From: Desulfoluna butyratoxydans
GTDB taxonomy: Bacteria; Desulfobacterota; Desulfobacteria; Desulfobacterales; Desulfolunaceae
Reading direction: 5' to 3'
Length of the DNA: 64,000 nt
NCBI RefSeq assembly: GCF_900699765.1
Contig: NZ_CAADHO010000004.1
Location: 62,001 to 126,000, forward strand
Part shown: positions 7,355 through 16,091 of the stretch, one piece after another
Layout: each line of letters starts with the position of its first letter
Numbering within the stretch: the stretch's first letter is position 1
Made by a program: the position numbers and the translations under genes
The notes under the pieces: model-generated
Database searches by the model: none
Seen by the model: only the letters and a program-made list of their open reading frames with translations
Told to the model about the DNA's origin: nothing

Positions 7355-9292
7355 ATGAAGAAGAATGTCCTGTGGCACCTGGCGCTGGCTCTGTCCGTTT
7401 TTTTGGTATCGCCGGTTTTCGCCGACGATACCGGGACCGAGGCCGTTCAGGAGTGCCTGGAATCCCTGAGCAAGGTGGCCTCGCCCGCCAATGTGGTGGC
7501 CAGTGCCGGGCGGTTTGAAAACAGGGTGCGGATCCAGTGGGACCCCGTGGCTCGAGCCACCGGGTACAGCGTGTTCAGGGCCCGTAACGTGGCCGGGCCC
7601 TATTATCCCATCAGCCCTGTGTTGAAGGAAGCCACCTTTGACGACACAAAGGCCGACGTGGGGAAATACTACTGGTACAAAATCATCGCCTGGCGGTACA
7701 TCTTCCACAGCCCGGCCAGTGAACCGGCCAACGGGTGGGCCGCCCTCTTCATGCCCAGCGGGGAGGAGACCACCGTGGAGCTGCTTACCCGGGTGATCAT
7801 GGACATTCCTCACTTCATGCGCATCAAAAAAGCAGCCTCCAAGGTGGAGGAGACCCTGCCCGAGCCCATCGACACCGACGCCTACCTTCCCACAGGGGAT
7901 GAGATTTTCTCCTATGTGGAGCAGGTGTGTGCCACCGAGCATCGCAGGATCGGCTCCCCGGAGGCCAGGATCGCCGAAGAGTACATCATCGGCGAAATGT
8001 CGGCGATTCTGGGGGCCGCCAATGTGGGGGTCGAAGAGGTTGAGTGCGATGTCTACAAGGCCGAGTCCTGGAATCTCCAGGTGGAAGACGACGGTGTGAT
8101 GACGGAGTTCCCCGCCTTCTATACGGTGAACACGGGCATGGTCTACGGGGAGAAACCCAACGGCGGTTCCGTGACGGGATCCATGGTCTGGGCCGGGGAG
8201 GGCACCCGGGAAGAGTTCGACAAGCTGGGGAATATCCAGGGCAAGATCGTGGTGGCCCAGTGCCCCTTTCCCTCCTTTCCCGTGGGGCTCATCCAGATGC
8301 TCTACGACGACGGATACTACACCTCGGATCCCACCGGGTCCTTCAACCTGCTGACCACCCAGGACCTGACCTTTGTGCGAAGCAACTTTCCGGCGGAGTA
8401 TACCGAGGAGAACAATTCCAATTCGGTCTACTGGCTCGCCAGCGACCGGGGGGCCGCAGGCCTCGTGCTGGTACTCAAGGACCATCCCTTTGACATCAAT
8501 ACCCATTGGGGGCCCTATGCAGGCAAGATGAAGGCCATGCCCTGCATGTACGTCTCCCATTACAAGAACGACCGCATCAAGGCCCTTGCCCAGGCCGGAG
8601 GGGACGCCACCCTGACCATCACCGGAACCCTGGAGCCGGGCCACGGCCGCAATATCTACGGGATCCTGCCGGGACAATCCGAGGAGACCATCATCATCAG
8701 CACCCACCACGACTCCGCCTTCAAAGGGGCCACCGAGGACGGCACCGGCGTGGGCATGGTCCTTGCCATGGCAGAGACCTGGGCCCAGGTCCCCTTGGAG
8801 CAGCGTGAAAAGACCCTGCTCTTTATCACCACCACAGGCCATTTTTACGGGGGCAAGGGCTCCCGGACCTTTGCCCATACCCATGCGGAGGATCTGCTGA
8901 AAAATGCTGTCCTGGACATCAACCTGGAGCACCTGGCGGCCCGGAACTACGTGGACGACGGGCAGGGCAACGGGATCTTTGACGGAGAGCAGGCCCTCTC
9001 CATCGTCTTTGTCAACGAGAACTACGAAGCCATTGCCACGGCATCACGGATGATGAAGCGCACCGAGCCGGAGCGGACCCTGCTGATTCCCTCCACCCTC
9101 CTGGGCCCCGTGCCCCCGGGCGAGGCCGGGCATTACCATATGTATACGGGGGTCGATTTTATTCACTGGATCGGCCAGCCCTATTACCTCCTCACCTCCG
9201 ACGACACCCTGGACAAGGTTGATGTGTCCCAGCTCCGCCCCCTTGCCAAGGGGATTTCAGGCATGATCGGCACGTACATGAAGATGGATTGA
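7355..9292 (+). CDS. Secreted M28-like (Zn-peptidase fold) protein with an Fn3-like domain
   Basis: 645 residues. The start is ATG 7355, with AAGGAGG 7 bases upstream, followed by a signal peptide (KKNVLWHLALALSVFLVSPVFA). A fibronectin-III-like region lies at about 40-120 (RVRIQWDPVARATGYSVFRA). The C-terminal half resembles an M28 aminopeptidase: STHHDSAFKGATEDGTGVGM (about 447-466) holds the His and Asp metal ligands. Where M28 enzymes have the catalytic EE-x-G-L-x-GS, this protein reads TTGHFYGGKGS, and the next ligand region is NLEHL instead of NLD. It may therefore be an atypical hydrolase or a non-peptidase. First gene of a probable sigma-54-controlled group with the next three genes. 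Confidence 0.75.
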   Translation: MKKNVLWHLALALSVFLVSPVFADDTGTEAVQECLESLSKVASPANVVASAGRFENRVRIQWDPVARATGYSVFRARNVAGPYYPISPVLKEATFDDTKADVGKYYWYKIIAWRYIFHSPASEPANGWAALFMPSGEETTVELLTRVIMDIPHFMRIKKAASKVEETLPEPIDTDAYLPTGDEIFSYVEQVCATEHRRIGSPEARIAEEYIIGEMSAILGAANVGVEEVECDVYKAESWNLQVEDDGVMTEFPAFYTVNTGMVYGEKPNGGSVTGSMVWAGEGTREEFDKLGNIQGKIVVAQCPFPSFPVGLIQMLYDDGYYTSDPTGSFNLLTTQDLTFVRSNFPAEYTEENNSNSVYWLASDRGAAGLVLVLKDHPFDINTHWGPYAGKMKAMPCMYVSHYKNDRIKALAQAGGDATLTITGTLEPGHGRNIYGILPGQSEETIIISTHHDSAFKGATEDGTGVGMVLAMAETWAQVPLEQREKTLLFITTTGHFYGGKGSRTFAHTHAEDLLKNAVLDINLEHLAARNYVDDGQGNGIFDGEQALSIVFVNENYEAIATASRMMKRTEPERTLLIPSTLLGPVPPGEAGHYHMYTGVDFIHWIGQPYYLLTSDDTLDKVDVSQLRPLAKGISGMIGTYMKMD

Positions 9293-9459
9293 TGGGGGCA
9301 ACGGGTCGCCGGAACCGTTTTCGGGGCGGCGGCCCTTTTGCCCGGAGAACCCTGGTGCGGGGCGCTGTCCCGCATCTTCAGCCATTCCCCTGCAGCACCC
9401 TTCGGTCCGGACAGCGGGGTGCTGCGCAGCCTTCATTCAAATCACAGGAGACCGATACC

Positions 9460-10191
9460 ATGACAGAATCCGAAGAGTTTTCACTGTACCTGAAACCCAC
9501 CTTTTTCATTGACTCTGACTGTGTCGAGATTGCGGACTACGCCCGGGAAGCATGCCGGGGGGCCTATACCGACCAAGAGAAGGCGATTCGTCTGTTTTAC
9601 GCTGTCCGGGACGATATCAAGTACGACCTGTTTGGCTACGAGATCAATCCCTTGTACATGAAGGCCAGCAATATCCTGAAAAAAGCGAGCGGGTACTGCG
9701 TGTCCAAGGGACTGGTCCTGTGCGCTGCAGCCCGGTCCGTGGGGATTCCCGCCCGCATGGGGTTTGCCGACCTCATCAACCACCAGACCCCCGCGAAAAT
9801 CACCGAACTGCTCCAGACCGACGTGTTTGCTTTTCACGGGTTTGCCGAGATCTTTCTGGAGGGCAAATGGGTCAAGGCCACGCCCTCCTTTGACTTAGGG
9901 CTTTGCGAAAAATCCGGGTACTACATTCCGGAGTTTGACGGCATCCATGACACGACCTACCCGGCTTACACCCTCTCCGGAGAGAAGCACATGGAGTACA
10001 TCCATTATTACGGCAGCTTCCCCGATCTCCCCGTGTACGATCTTCTCGACTCCGTGAAAAAGCATTATCCCCATTTTTTCGACAACGGGATGGAGGTGAC
10101 CGTGGACAGCCTGGTGGAGGGCCTGGGCCTTGATATCCGTGACGTGGCACCTGAAAAGAAGCTTCTCTGTATCCCGCCGAGGGCCGCATGA
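9460..10191 (+). CDS. Transglutaminase-like (cysteine protease fold) protein
   Basis: 243 residues, no signal peptide. The core matches the transglutaminase-like superfamily, with the apparent catalytic triad Cys80 (SGYCVSKG), His126 (AFHGFAEIFL) and Asp145 (ATPSFDLG) in the usual order and spacing. Such bacterial proteins act as cysteine proteases, amidases or acyltransferases; the substrate here is unknown. The start at 9460 has CAGGAG 9 bases upstream; an earlier in-frame ATG (9289) would overlap the previous gene and add a low-complexity extension. A GC-rich hairpin (GCAGCACCC...GGGTGCTGC, about 9392-9427) lies in the gap before it. Confidence 0.85.
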   Translation: MTESEEFSLYLKPTFFIDSDCVEIADYAREACRGAYTDQEKAIRLFYAVRDDIKYDLFGYEINPLYMKASNILKKASGYCVSKGLVLCAAARSVGIPARMGFADLINHQTPAKITELLQTDVFAFHGFAEIFLEGKWVKATPSFDLGLCEKSGYYIPEFDGIHDTTYPAYTLSGEKHMEYIHYYGSFPDLPVYDLLDSVKKHYPHFFDNGMEVTVDSLVEGLGLDIRDVAPEKKLLCIPPRAA

Positions 10192-10208
10192 CAGGCCTGG
10201 ACGGACCG

Positions 10209-10257
10209 CGTGCCTGTGCGGGGCGGGGCTGAACAGCTCCACCCCGCACGGGCACAC
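10209..10257. other. Long intercistronic hairpin
   Basis: Arms of about 20 bases (GTGCCTGTGCGGGG... / ...CCCCGCACGGGCAC) surround CTGAACAG between the transglutaminase-like and aconitase X genes. There is no T-run, so it is more likely an mRNA-stability or processing structure than a terminator. Confidence 0.5.
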
Positions 10258-10295
10258 ACCTGAAACGTTCTGTGATACCTGAATTCGAGGTCTTT

Positions 10296-11561
10296 ATGCT
10301 TTTAACGGAAGAAGAGAGAAAGATGCTGGGGGGCGAGTTCGGCCCCGGAGTCCAGAAGGCCCTGGCGTTTCTGGTTGAATACGGGGAGGCCTTTGATGCC
10401 CAGCGACTGGTTCGGGTGGACAGCGCCCACATTCTGCCGGATCCCGTGCACATGCTTCAGGAGCTCATTGAAGGGGTGGAGGTTGTGCCGACCCTGTCCA
10501 CCATTCACTCCCTGTCTCCCCTTGCCGCCCGGTGGGTGACGGAACTCGGGCTTCGGGAAGACTCGGCGGGCCCGGTGATCCAGGACACGGTAAAGGCCGT
10601 GGAGCTCTACAAAGGGCTGGGGTGCTTCAAGACCTTGAGCTGTGCGCCCTACCTCATGGGCAACATGCTGAAAAAGGACAATGTCTTTTCCTGGGCAGGG
10701 TCTTCGGGCATCATCATCAACAACTCCCTGTTCGGGGCCCGTGGAAACCGGGACTCGGGCATCGCCATGACCTGTTCGGCCATCACCGGCCGAACCCCCG
10801 AGTTCGGGCGCATCCGAAAGGACGAGCGGTACGCCGAGGTGGTGGTGAAGTTCCAGAAAGTGGATACGGCAAAGCTCTCGGAAGCCGAGCTCGGGGCCAT
10901 CGGCTACCACGTCGGCGCACTGGCCGAGACAAGGAATGTGGTGGTGGACGGGCTGCCGCCCACCGTTCCCTTTGAAAAACTGAAATACCTGCTCTCTCCC
11001 ATGCCTGTGTCCGGGGCGGTGAGCCTCTGTCATCTGACCGGGATCACGCCGGAGGCCCCGAGCCTTGAGGCGACCCTGGGCAACCGCAAGCCCGAGATGA
11101 CCGTGAGTCTTTCCCCCTTTGAGCTGAAAGATGCGGCGGCCAAGCTGTGCCGTTACACGGCTTCGGATGTGGAGGTGGTGGCCCTGGGATGCCCCCATCT
11201 GACCATGCGCGAAATCAGGGGTATCGCTATGCGACTGGACGGGAAACGGGTGTCCGACGGGGTGCGGCTGGTCCTGGCCACCAACGAGGGGGTGCTGGAG
11301 CTGTGTCGCCGCATGGGGTATGTGGACACCATCGAAAAGGCCGGAGGCCTCATCATCACCGACTCGTGCATTGCTGTGTTTCCCTTTGCCCACATGAAGG
11401 AGCCCGTGTCCCGCGTGGCAACCAACTCAGCCCGTTGTGCCCATTATCTGCTTCGCGGGGGGGCCGGCGAGGTGGCCGGGGGAAAGGTGATGGATACGTA
11501 CTACGGCAGCACCGGTCAATGCATCGATGCGGCCCTTACCGGAACATGGGAGGAACGATGA
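10296..11561 (+). CDS. Aconitase X (AcnX) large/catalytic subunit
   Basis: 421 residues (DUF521). It opens with the family sequence MLLTEEERKMLGGEFGPGVQKAL and continues with VRVDSAHI, the conserved IINNSLFGARGNRDSG loop and a C-terminal cysteine-containing FAHMKEPVSRVATNSARCAHY. AcnX proteins are Fe-S hydro-lyases; characterised members dehydrate cis-3-hydroxy-L-proline or mevalonate 5-phosphate. The large subunit ends by an ATGA overlap with the small subunit, the usual split-gene arrangement. Nothing in the neighbourhood settles the substrate. The start is taken at ATG 10296 (GAGG 6 bases upstream); GTG 10272 is possible. Confidence 0.9.
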   Translation: MLLTEEERKMLGGEFGPGVQKALAFLVEYGEAFDAQRLVRVDSAHILPDPVHMLQELIEGVEVVPTLSTIHSLSPLAARWVTELGLREDSAGPVIQDTVKAVELYKGLGCFKTLSCAPYLMGNMLKKDNVFSWAGSSGIIINNSLFGARGNRDSGIAMTCSAITGRTPEFGRIRKDERYAEVVVKFQKVDTAKLSEAELGAIGYHVGALAETRNVVVDGLPPTVPFEKLKYLLSPMPVSGAVSLCHLTGITPEAPSLEATLGNRKPEMTVSLSPFELKDAAAKLCRYTASDVEVVALGCPHLTMREIRGIAMRLDGKRVSDGVRLVLATNEGVLELCRRMGYVDTIEKAGGLIITDSCIAVFPFAHMKEPVSRVATNSARCAHYLLRGGAGEVAGGKVMDTYYGSTGQCIDAALTGTWEER

Positions 11562-11980
11562 ATATCAAAGGCCACACCATCAAAGAGGGATGCGTGGAAG
11601 GAGAGGCGCTGGTCCTGAGCATGCCCTTCTCCTTTCTGGGGGACTTCGACCTTACCACCGGCAGGCTCAACGACCTGCATGACCAGGCCGGAGCCAATAT
11701 TTCCGGTAAGATCCTTGTGTTTCCATCGGGGAGGGGCTCCACCACAGGAGCCCTTATCGGGTTTTACGCCTGCCTGTTCAAAACAGGGCCCCTGGGGATG
11801 ATCGTGCGGGAAGCAGAGCCCGTTGTGGCCATCAACGCCGTCATGAACAATATCCCCATGATGGATCGCCTGGACATCGACCCCATTGCCGTGATCCGCA
11901 CCGGGGACTGGGTCTGTCTGGACGCCACCAACCGGGTGGTGAGGGTGGAGAAGAACATGGCGTTGAGGGAGGCGGGGTAA
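11558..11980 (+). CDS. Aconitase X small (swivel) subunit
   Basis: 140 residues (DUF126). It contains the swivelling-domain signature ISGKILVFPSGRGSTTGA with the serine of the GRGS motif implicated in catalysis in this family, and the C-terminal hydrophobic DWVCLDAT. It overlaps the large subunit by ATGA, which implies translational coupling. Together the two subunits form one hydro-lyase. The gene is the last of the probable sigma-54-controlled group; a degenerate 7-base tandem repeat begins 10 bases after the stop codon. Confidence 0.9.
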   Translation: MNIKGHTIKEGCVEGEALVLSMPFSFLGDFDLTTGRLNDLHDQAGANISGKILVFPSGRGSTTGALIGFYACLFKTGPLGMIVREAEPVVAINAVMNNIPMMDRLDIDPIAVIRTGDWVCLDATNRVVRVEKNMALREAG

Positions 11981-11989
11981 AGGGCAGGA

Positions 11990-12085
11990 AATAGTGAATA
12001 GTGAATAGGGGATAGGGGATAGGGAATAGGGGGTAGGTAATAGTGAATAGTGAATAGGGAATGGGGAATAGGGAATGGGGCATGG
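11990..12085. repeat. Degenerate heptanucleotide tandem repeat
   Basis: About 13 units of 7 bases with the pattern GTGAATA, GGGGATA, GGGAATA or GGGAATG, ending GGGCATG. The 7-base period resembles the perfect CCCTTAG array at 49526. It lies between the aconitase X operon and a convergent membrane protein gene. Confidence 0.8.
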
Positions 12086-12257
12086 AGGGCCTTGGGCATC
12101 GTTTCGGTTATCAGGGTGTTCTTGATGACGCCGTTTCAAGGGTCGATAGCGCGGTAGGGTGCACTCTGTGCACCGTATTCGGGCTACCCAAGGTTTCGAT
12201 TTTACCGAGGTATTCGGGGTATGGCGGTTTTTTTGCCTTGCCGCCGGGTGTCGTTTC

Positions 12258-13019
12258 TCATGGCTTCAGAAGGCGCCAGGCTATGGCCTGGGCCAGCACG
12301 GCTACGGCCAGGGAGAGGAGAAAGGCCTCAGCCATGGGAAGACCCGGGAGCGTTCGGTTCAGGGCCATGCAGAAGGCGGTAAAGGAGTAGAGACCGAACA
12401 CCATGCCCCGAAGGAGTTTCACCACGTACCCCGTGCCCTGCTTTCGGTGAGAGAAGACGGCCAGGATGGAACCCATCACCGGAAAGGTGGCGGCAATGCC
12501 GCTTGCCCGGGGACCGATGGTGGCTGAGGCCCAGGTGACGGCCAGTACCAGGATCACGGCGGCCATCATCCTGTAGACGAGCTCATGGGGGTGGGAGACC
12601 GAGGACGGTGCCCCGGGGGATGTGGCCGGAAACAGCCTCGGGGAAAACCACAGAACAGCCAGGATAAGGGGCAGGCCCATGCCAAGGGGAGGGAACCAGG
12701 CCAGCAGGAGAAGGGCCGACAAGGTGTAGGCAAGAAGGGCCAGGCCCAGGGCGACCGGCCAGTTGAACCGCATGGCGCTCCAGGCGTAGGCCAGGTAAAA
12801 GGCGATAAAGGCCAGGACTCCGGACAGGGTTCCCGTGGCGGCGTTTCCTGCAAAGGCCGGGCCGTGCTCCAGGGCAAGAAAGAACAGGATGGGGCCGGAG
12901 ATCACCGGGAAGGCGGAGAGCCAGCCGGCAACCAGGGCACCCCAGCGTTTTCCAGCATAGGTAACGGCTGCGATGATACCGGGGGTGAGGATAAGCTTGA
13001 GAGCGAGGGTGGGTTGCAT
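12258..13019 (-). CDS. Multi-pass membrane protein of unknown function
   Basis: 253 residues with about eight hydrophobic segments (for example LILTPGIIAAVTYAG, GLALLAYTLSALLLLAWF, FLLSLAVAVLAQAIAW). There is a repeated-looking pattern in which GWLSAFPVISGPILFFLALE near the N-terminus is echoed by IAATFPVMGSILAVFSHRKQ near the C-terminus, which suggests two inverted or duplicated halves. The family is not recognised with confidence. Start ATG 13019 (MQPTLALKL) is preferred over upstream in-frame starts, but the ribosome site is weak. No operon partner. Confidence 0.7.
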   Translation of the reverse strand: MQPTLALKLILTPGIIAAVTYAGKRWGALVAGWLSAFPVISGPILFFLALEHGPAFAGNAATGTLSGVLAFIAFYLAYAWSAMRFNWPVALGLALLAYTLSALLLLAWFPPLGMGLPLILAVLWFSPRLFPATSPGAPSSVSHPHELVYRMMAAVILVLAVTWASATIGPRASGIAATFPVMGSILAVFSHRKQGTGYVVKLLRGMVFGLYSFTAFCMALNRTLPGLPMAEAFLLSLAVAVLAQAIAWRLLKP

Positions 13020-13271
13020 GGGCAATACCTGCATGGGGAAAGGGAACATACCGGCCCGCACGGTACCATTGGCTGGTCCGGCCTGAAGGAGGACATGGCG
13101 ATGCCCTCCTCCATGCGGGCGTTCATGACGAGGATTTACGACACTTCGACGGCTGGGTCAAGGGGCGTCGTGACGAAAAAATACGATGCTGTTCCGGGGG
13201 GATGGGCCAGGGAACATACCCGTCTGTTGTGCCTGGGCATGGAGAGGAGGGGGGGCTGTATCATGATGTGT

Positions 13272-13301
13272 TTGATAACGATGTTTTGTAAAGAGTACAA
13301 T
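13272..13301 (+). promoter_or_regulatory. Candidate sigma-70 promoter for the hydroxyacyl-CoA dehydrogenase gene
   Basis: TTGATA (13272-13277) and TACAAT (13296-13301) with an 18-base spacer, about 110 bp upstream of the start codon and just ahead of the palindrome at 13329. Confidence 0.45.
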
Positions 13302-13328
13302 ATCTCTTGACGCGATCGGATTTATCGG

Positions 13329-13345
13329 CTTACGTTAACGTGAAG
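13329..13345. promoter_or_regulatory. Palindromic operator candidate (CTTACGTTAACGTGAAG)
   Basis: The core ACGTTAACGT with flanking CTT/AAG is nearly the same as the perfect palindrome at 29716-29733 upstream of the oxoacid:ferredoxin oxidoreductase. It lies just downstream of the promoter candidate and 65 bp before the start codon. The pattern resembles sites described for MerR-family LiuR-type regulators of branched-chain amino acid catabolism; this is recollection, not a search. Confidence 0.5.
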
Positions 13346-13409
13346 TTTAGCTTTGGCCAACGGGTTGGGTTTTGAGTGAACAGACCGGATTTCCGAAAGG
13401 ATAGAGACC

Positions 13410-14255
13410 ATGAGCAAGGTGACGCGAGTCGGGATTGTGGGAGCTGGGATGATGGGGGCTGAGATCGCTTTGTGCTGTGCGCAAAGCGGCATGGATGTCA
13501 TTTTAAAAGAGGTGAGCCAGGACCTGGCGGACAGGGGCAAGGGGACCGCAGACAAGGTCCTGGCCCGCAGGGTGGAGAAGGGCAGGATGGATGGGACGGA
13601 AAAAGAGAACATCCTTTCCCGCATCGAAGCCACGGATATGTATGATGGGTTTGACGAGGTGGATCTCGTCATCGAGGCGATCCTTGAAGTGACCAAGACC
13701 AAGCGGGCTCTCTTTGAAGAGCTGGACGTTCTGTGCAAGCCGGAATGCGTTTTTGCCTCCAACACCTCATCCATTTCCATTACAAAGCTGGCTGCCGCGG
13801 CCCGCCCCGATCGGTTCGTGGGGCTCCACTTCTTTTCTCCGGCATCGGTGATGAAGCTGGTGGAGGTGATCCCCGGCCTCCTCACCTCCACGGCCACCGC
13901 AGAATTTGCCATGGCGTTCTGCCGGGCCATCGGCAAGGAACCGGTGATGGTGAAAAATGTGGAGGGGTTTGTGGTGAACCGTATTCTCCTGGCCCTGATG
14001 AACGAGGCCTACCGGCTCCTGGATGAGGGGGTCGCCACCAAAGAGGATATCGACACCGCATGCCGTCTCGGCCTTGGCCACCCCGTGGGCCCTTTCCGCC
14101 TGAGCGACAACATCAGCCTGGACCTTCTCGACAAGGTCCATACCATTCTTACCGATGCCTACGGAGACCGGTTCAAGACCCCCGGGATTTTTCGCGAACA
14201 CCTCGACGCAGGGCGCGTGGGGCGCAAGGCCGGCAAGGGGTGGTATGACTATTGA
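13410..14255 (+). CDS. 3-hydroxyacyl-CoA dehydrogenase (HBDH/PaaH type)
   Basis: 281 residues, the size of single-function 3-hydroxybutyryl-CoA dehydrogenases. The N-terminal Rossmann domain has GIVGAGMMGAEIA (NAD binding); SNTSSISIT and catalytic His140 in GLHFFSP follow. The C-terminal helical domain contains VKNVEGFVVNRIL, LGLGHPVGPFRLSD and ends with the usual GRKAGKGWYDY. It oxidises L-3-hydroxyacyl-CoA to 3-oxoacyl-CoA with NAD. AAAGGA lies at a suitable distance before ATG 13410. It stands alone, with a palindromic operator candidate in its leader, so it may belong to a scattered amino-acid or fatty-acid oxidation regulon. Confidence 0.92.
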   Translation: MSKVTRVGIVGAGMMGAEIALCCAQSGMDVILKEVSQDLADRGKGTADKVLARRVEKGRMDGTEKENILSRIEATDMYDGFDEVDLVIEAILEVTKTKRALFEELDVLCKPECVFASNTSSISITKLAAAARPDRFVGLHFFSPASVMKLVEVIPGLLTSTATAEFAMAFCRAIGKEPVMVKNVEGFVVNRILLALMNEAYRLLDEGVATKEDIDTACRLGLGHPVGPFRLSDNISLDLLDKVHTILTDAYGDRFKTPGIFREHLDAGRVGRKAGKGWYDY

Positions 14256-14361
14256 CCCCCGGACCCGGACCCGCCGATGTTCCTGCCTCCGGTTTCCTTG
14301 CATGCGGTATTGACACGCTTTTTAAAATCAAGAAGAATACCGTGTGAAACCGTTACCAGTG

Positions 14362-14612
14362 TAGCCCGGATATTTCACGAGTCGAGTGCACCCATATTCA
14401 AGGCGTCAGAGCTGCAGATGTAGTGGTTTACCTCAAAGCTCTGATAACGCAGAAGATGGGTGCACTCGGCTCGCCCGAAGGGTGAGAAAATCAAACAGCA
14501 AACGTTGATTTACATTTTGCATTTTCAAAATAGCTGACATTTTTACTGTAGCTATCTGAAATCATATTGCTTTCCTTTCGAGTGGTTGTTTTCTCATGAA
14601 ATATCCGGGGTA
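14362..14612. repeat. MITE-like repeat, family A, copy 4 (complete long form)
   Basis: 251 bp with terminal inverted repeats TAGCCCGGATATTTCACGAG and CTCATGAAATATCCGGGGTA, flanked by TA. The extra inner segment forms a nested structure: GAGTGCACCCAT...ATGGGTGCACTC encloses TCAGAGCT...AGCTCTGA. No coding capacity. It is the best reference copy of the family. Confidence 0.9.
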
Positions 14613-14840
14613 GGAGACACATGAATACATATACCATACGATTCCTCTCTCCGCCTCCTCCGCAGACAGCCTGAAGTATGTTGGCTTTCTCTGTAGAGTG
14701 AGTGGCGATGGCTCCTGATCGGCCCGGTATCCGGGTGCGATTAAGAGAACGGGGGGCGTGCGTGAAATCGCATCCCCCGGCCGTCCGTCCGCTCTGAGTG
14801 TGGATTTTCCGCTGATATGTCGGCGGATAAGGAGGATGGT
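14613..14840. other. Leader region of the MFS gene
   Basis: No gene. A GC-rich hairpin (GGGGGCGTGCG ... CGCATCCCCC, about 14752-14778) lies 60-90 bases before the start codon. No known riboswitch was recognised. Confidence 0.45.
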
Positions 14841-16004
14841 ATGGCTCGATTTCAATCGGCTGTTTCGTTGAATGTCTCTGTGTTTTTTCTGATGGTGGGC
14901 GTCGGGCTCACCGTATCATTGCTTCCCGCCAGAATGGCAGCCCTGTCCGGATCGTTTTCCGACGTGGGGTGCCTTGCCTCGTGTTTTGCCCTTCCCTTTG
15001 TACTGCTTCAGCTCCCCATGGGAACCCTTGCCGACCGTTATGGTTGCACATGGTTTCTGGCGGCAGGGTACGCGGTCTGCGGTCTTGCGGCCCTGGCCTA
15101 CGGCCTGGCCGAAACCCCGAATTTTCTTTATCTGGGACGGTTTCTCCAGGGGGTGGGCGAGGTGCCTGTCTGGGCCCTGGCCCCGGCGCTGCTCTCCATG
15201 GACTGGTCCGAGGGCAGAGGAAAGATCCTGGGCCTGTACAACGCGTCCATGCACCTGGGGTTGACGGCAGGCGGGCTCCTGGGGCTTCTTTTTTGTGAAC
15301 GCTGGGGGGGAAGCGGCCCCTTCTGGCTGCTTGCGGCAACCGGGTTTTCGGGAGGGCTCCTGGTGTTGTGGGGCGTGGGGGATAAGGCTGGGGCCCGGGC
15401 TCCCCGAAGCGGGGGCTGGCACCTGAGATCGGCGTGGGCCCTTGTGGTCACCCGGGAGACGCGGGCTGTTTTCTCCGGCGTTGTCCTCTACGGATGCGGT
15501 TACGGCGTGTTTCTCACGGTGATTCCCATGTCCCTTGTTGCGGGCCGTGGGGGAGGGGAGAATGCTGTGTCGCTTTTTTTCGTCCTGTTCTATGTTGCCG
15601 TGGGCCTTGCCCAGCTTATGGGCGGTGCCTTGTCCGACAAAGCCGGGCGTGTGGTCACCATGAGCCTGGGGCTCATTCTGGCGGGGGGCTGCCTGCCCCT
15701 TGCAGCCTGGGCAAGCGGTCCTGCCCTTTTGGGCTTTCTTGCCATGGCCGGGTTTGGGTTGGGGGTTTTCTGCGTATCGGCCATGGCCGCTTTGAGTGAG
15801 TCGGTTCCGGTTTCCCGCAGGGGCACCATCTCCGGTGCGTTTTACCTGGCCTGGGGAACGGGATTTTTTACGGGTCCGATGCTGCTGGGCACGGCTTCGG
15901 ACCATGGCGGGTTTGGCCCCGGCCTGCTCGTTTTTTCCGCGCTGATCCTGTGCAATGCCGGTGTACTGGCTGCCTGTTTCGGACGGGGTCGGGTTGTGGC
16001 CTGA
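14841..16004 (+). CDS. Major facilitator superfamily transporter
   Basis: 387 residues with 12 predicted membrane segments. The loop 2-3 motif LADRYGCTWFLA and its second-half counterpart ALSDKAGRVVTM are the MFS A-motif pair (GxLaDrxGrk). The central loop is short (GDKAGARAPRSGG), as in the small-molecule/drug or sugar-type families; the substrate cannot be named. AAGGAGG lies 7 bases before ATG 14841, which decides this start over ATG 14817. Single gene downstream of a family A repeat. Confidence 0.88.
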   Translation: MARFQSAVSLNVSVFFLMVGVGLTVSLLPARMAALSGSFSDVGCLASCFALPFVLLQLPMGTLADRYGCTWFLAAGYAVCGLAALAYGLAETPNFLYLGRFLQGVGEVPVWALAPALLSMDWSEGRGKILGLYNASMHLGLTAGGLLGLLFCERWGGSGPFWLLAATGFSGGLLVLWGVGDKAGARAPRSGGWHLRSAWALVVTRETRAVFSGVVLYGCGYGVFLTVIPMSLVAGRGGGENAVSLFFVLFYVAVGLAQLMGGALSDKAGRVVTMSLGLILAGGCLPLAAWASGPALLGFLAMAGFGLGVFCVSAMAALSESVPVSRRGTISGAFYLAWGTGFFTGPMLLGTASDHGGFGPGLLVFSALILCNAGVLAACFGRGRVVA

Positions 16005-16091
16005 CCTTTTTTTATAGGCAATCTGGCCCTTTGGCGCCGTGGTGACCCATCACCACGGCCCATGGATCTATACAGTGATAAAGGAGACAAG

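Noticed and set aside
7319..8932. 537-codon minus-strand frame opposite the M28-like gene
   Set aside because: Shadow frame; the plus strand has signal peptide, ribosome site and conserved motifs.
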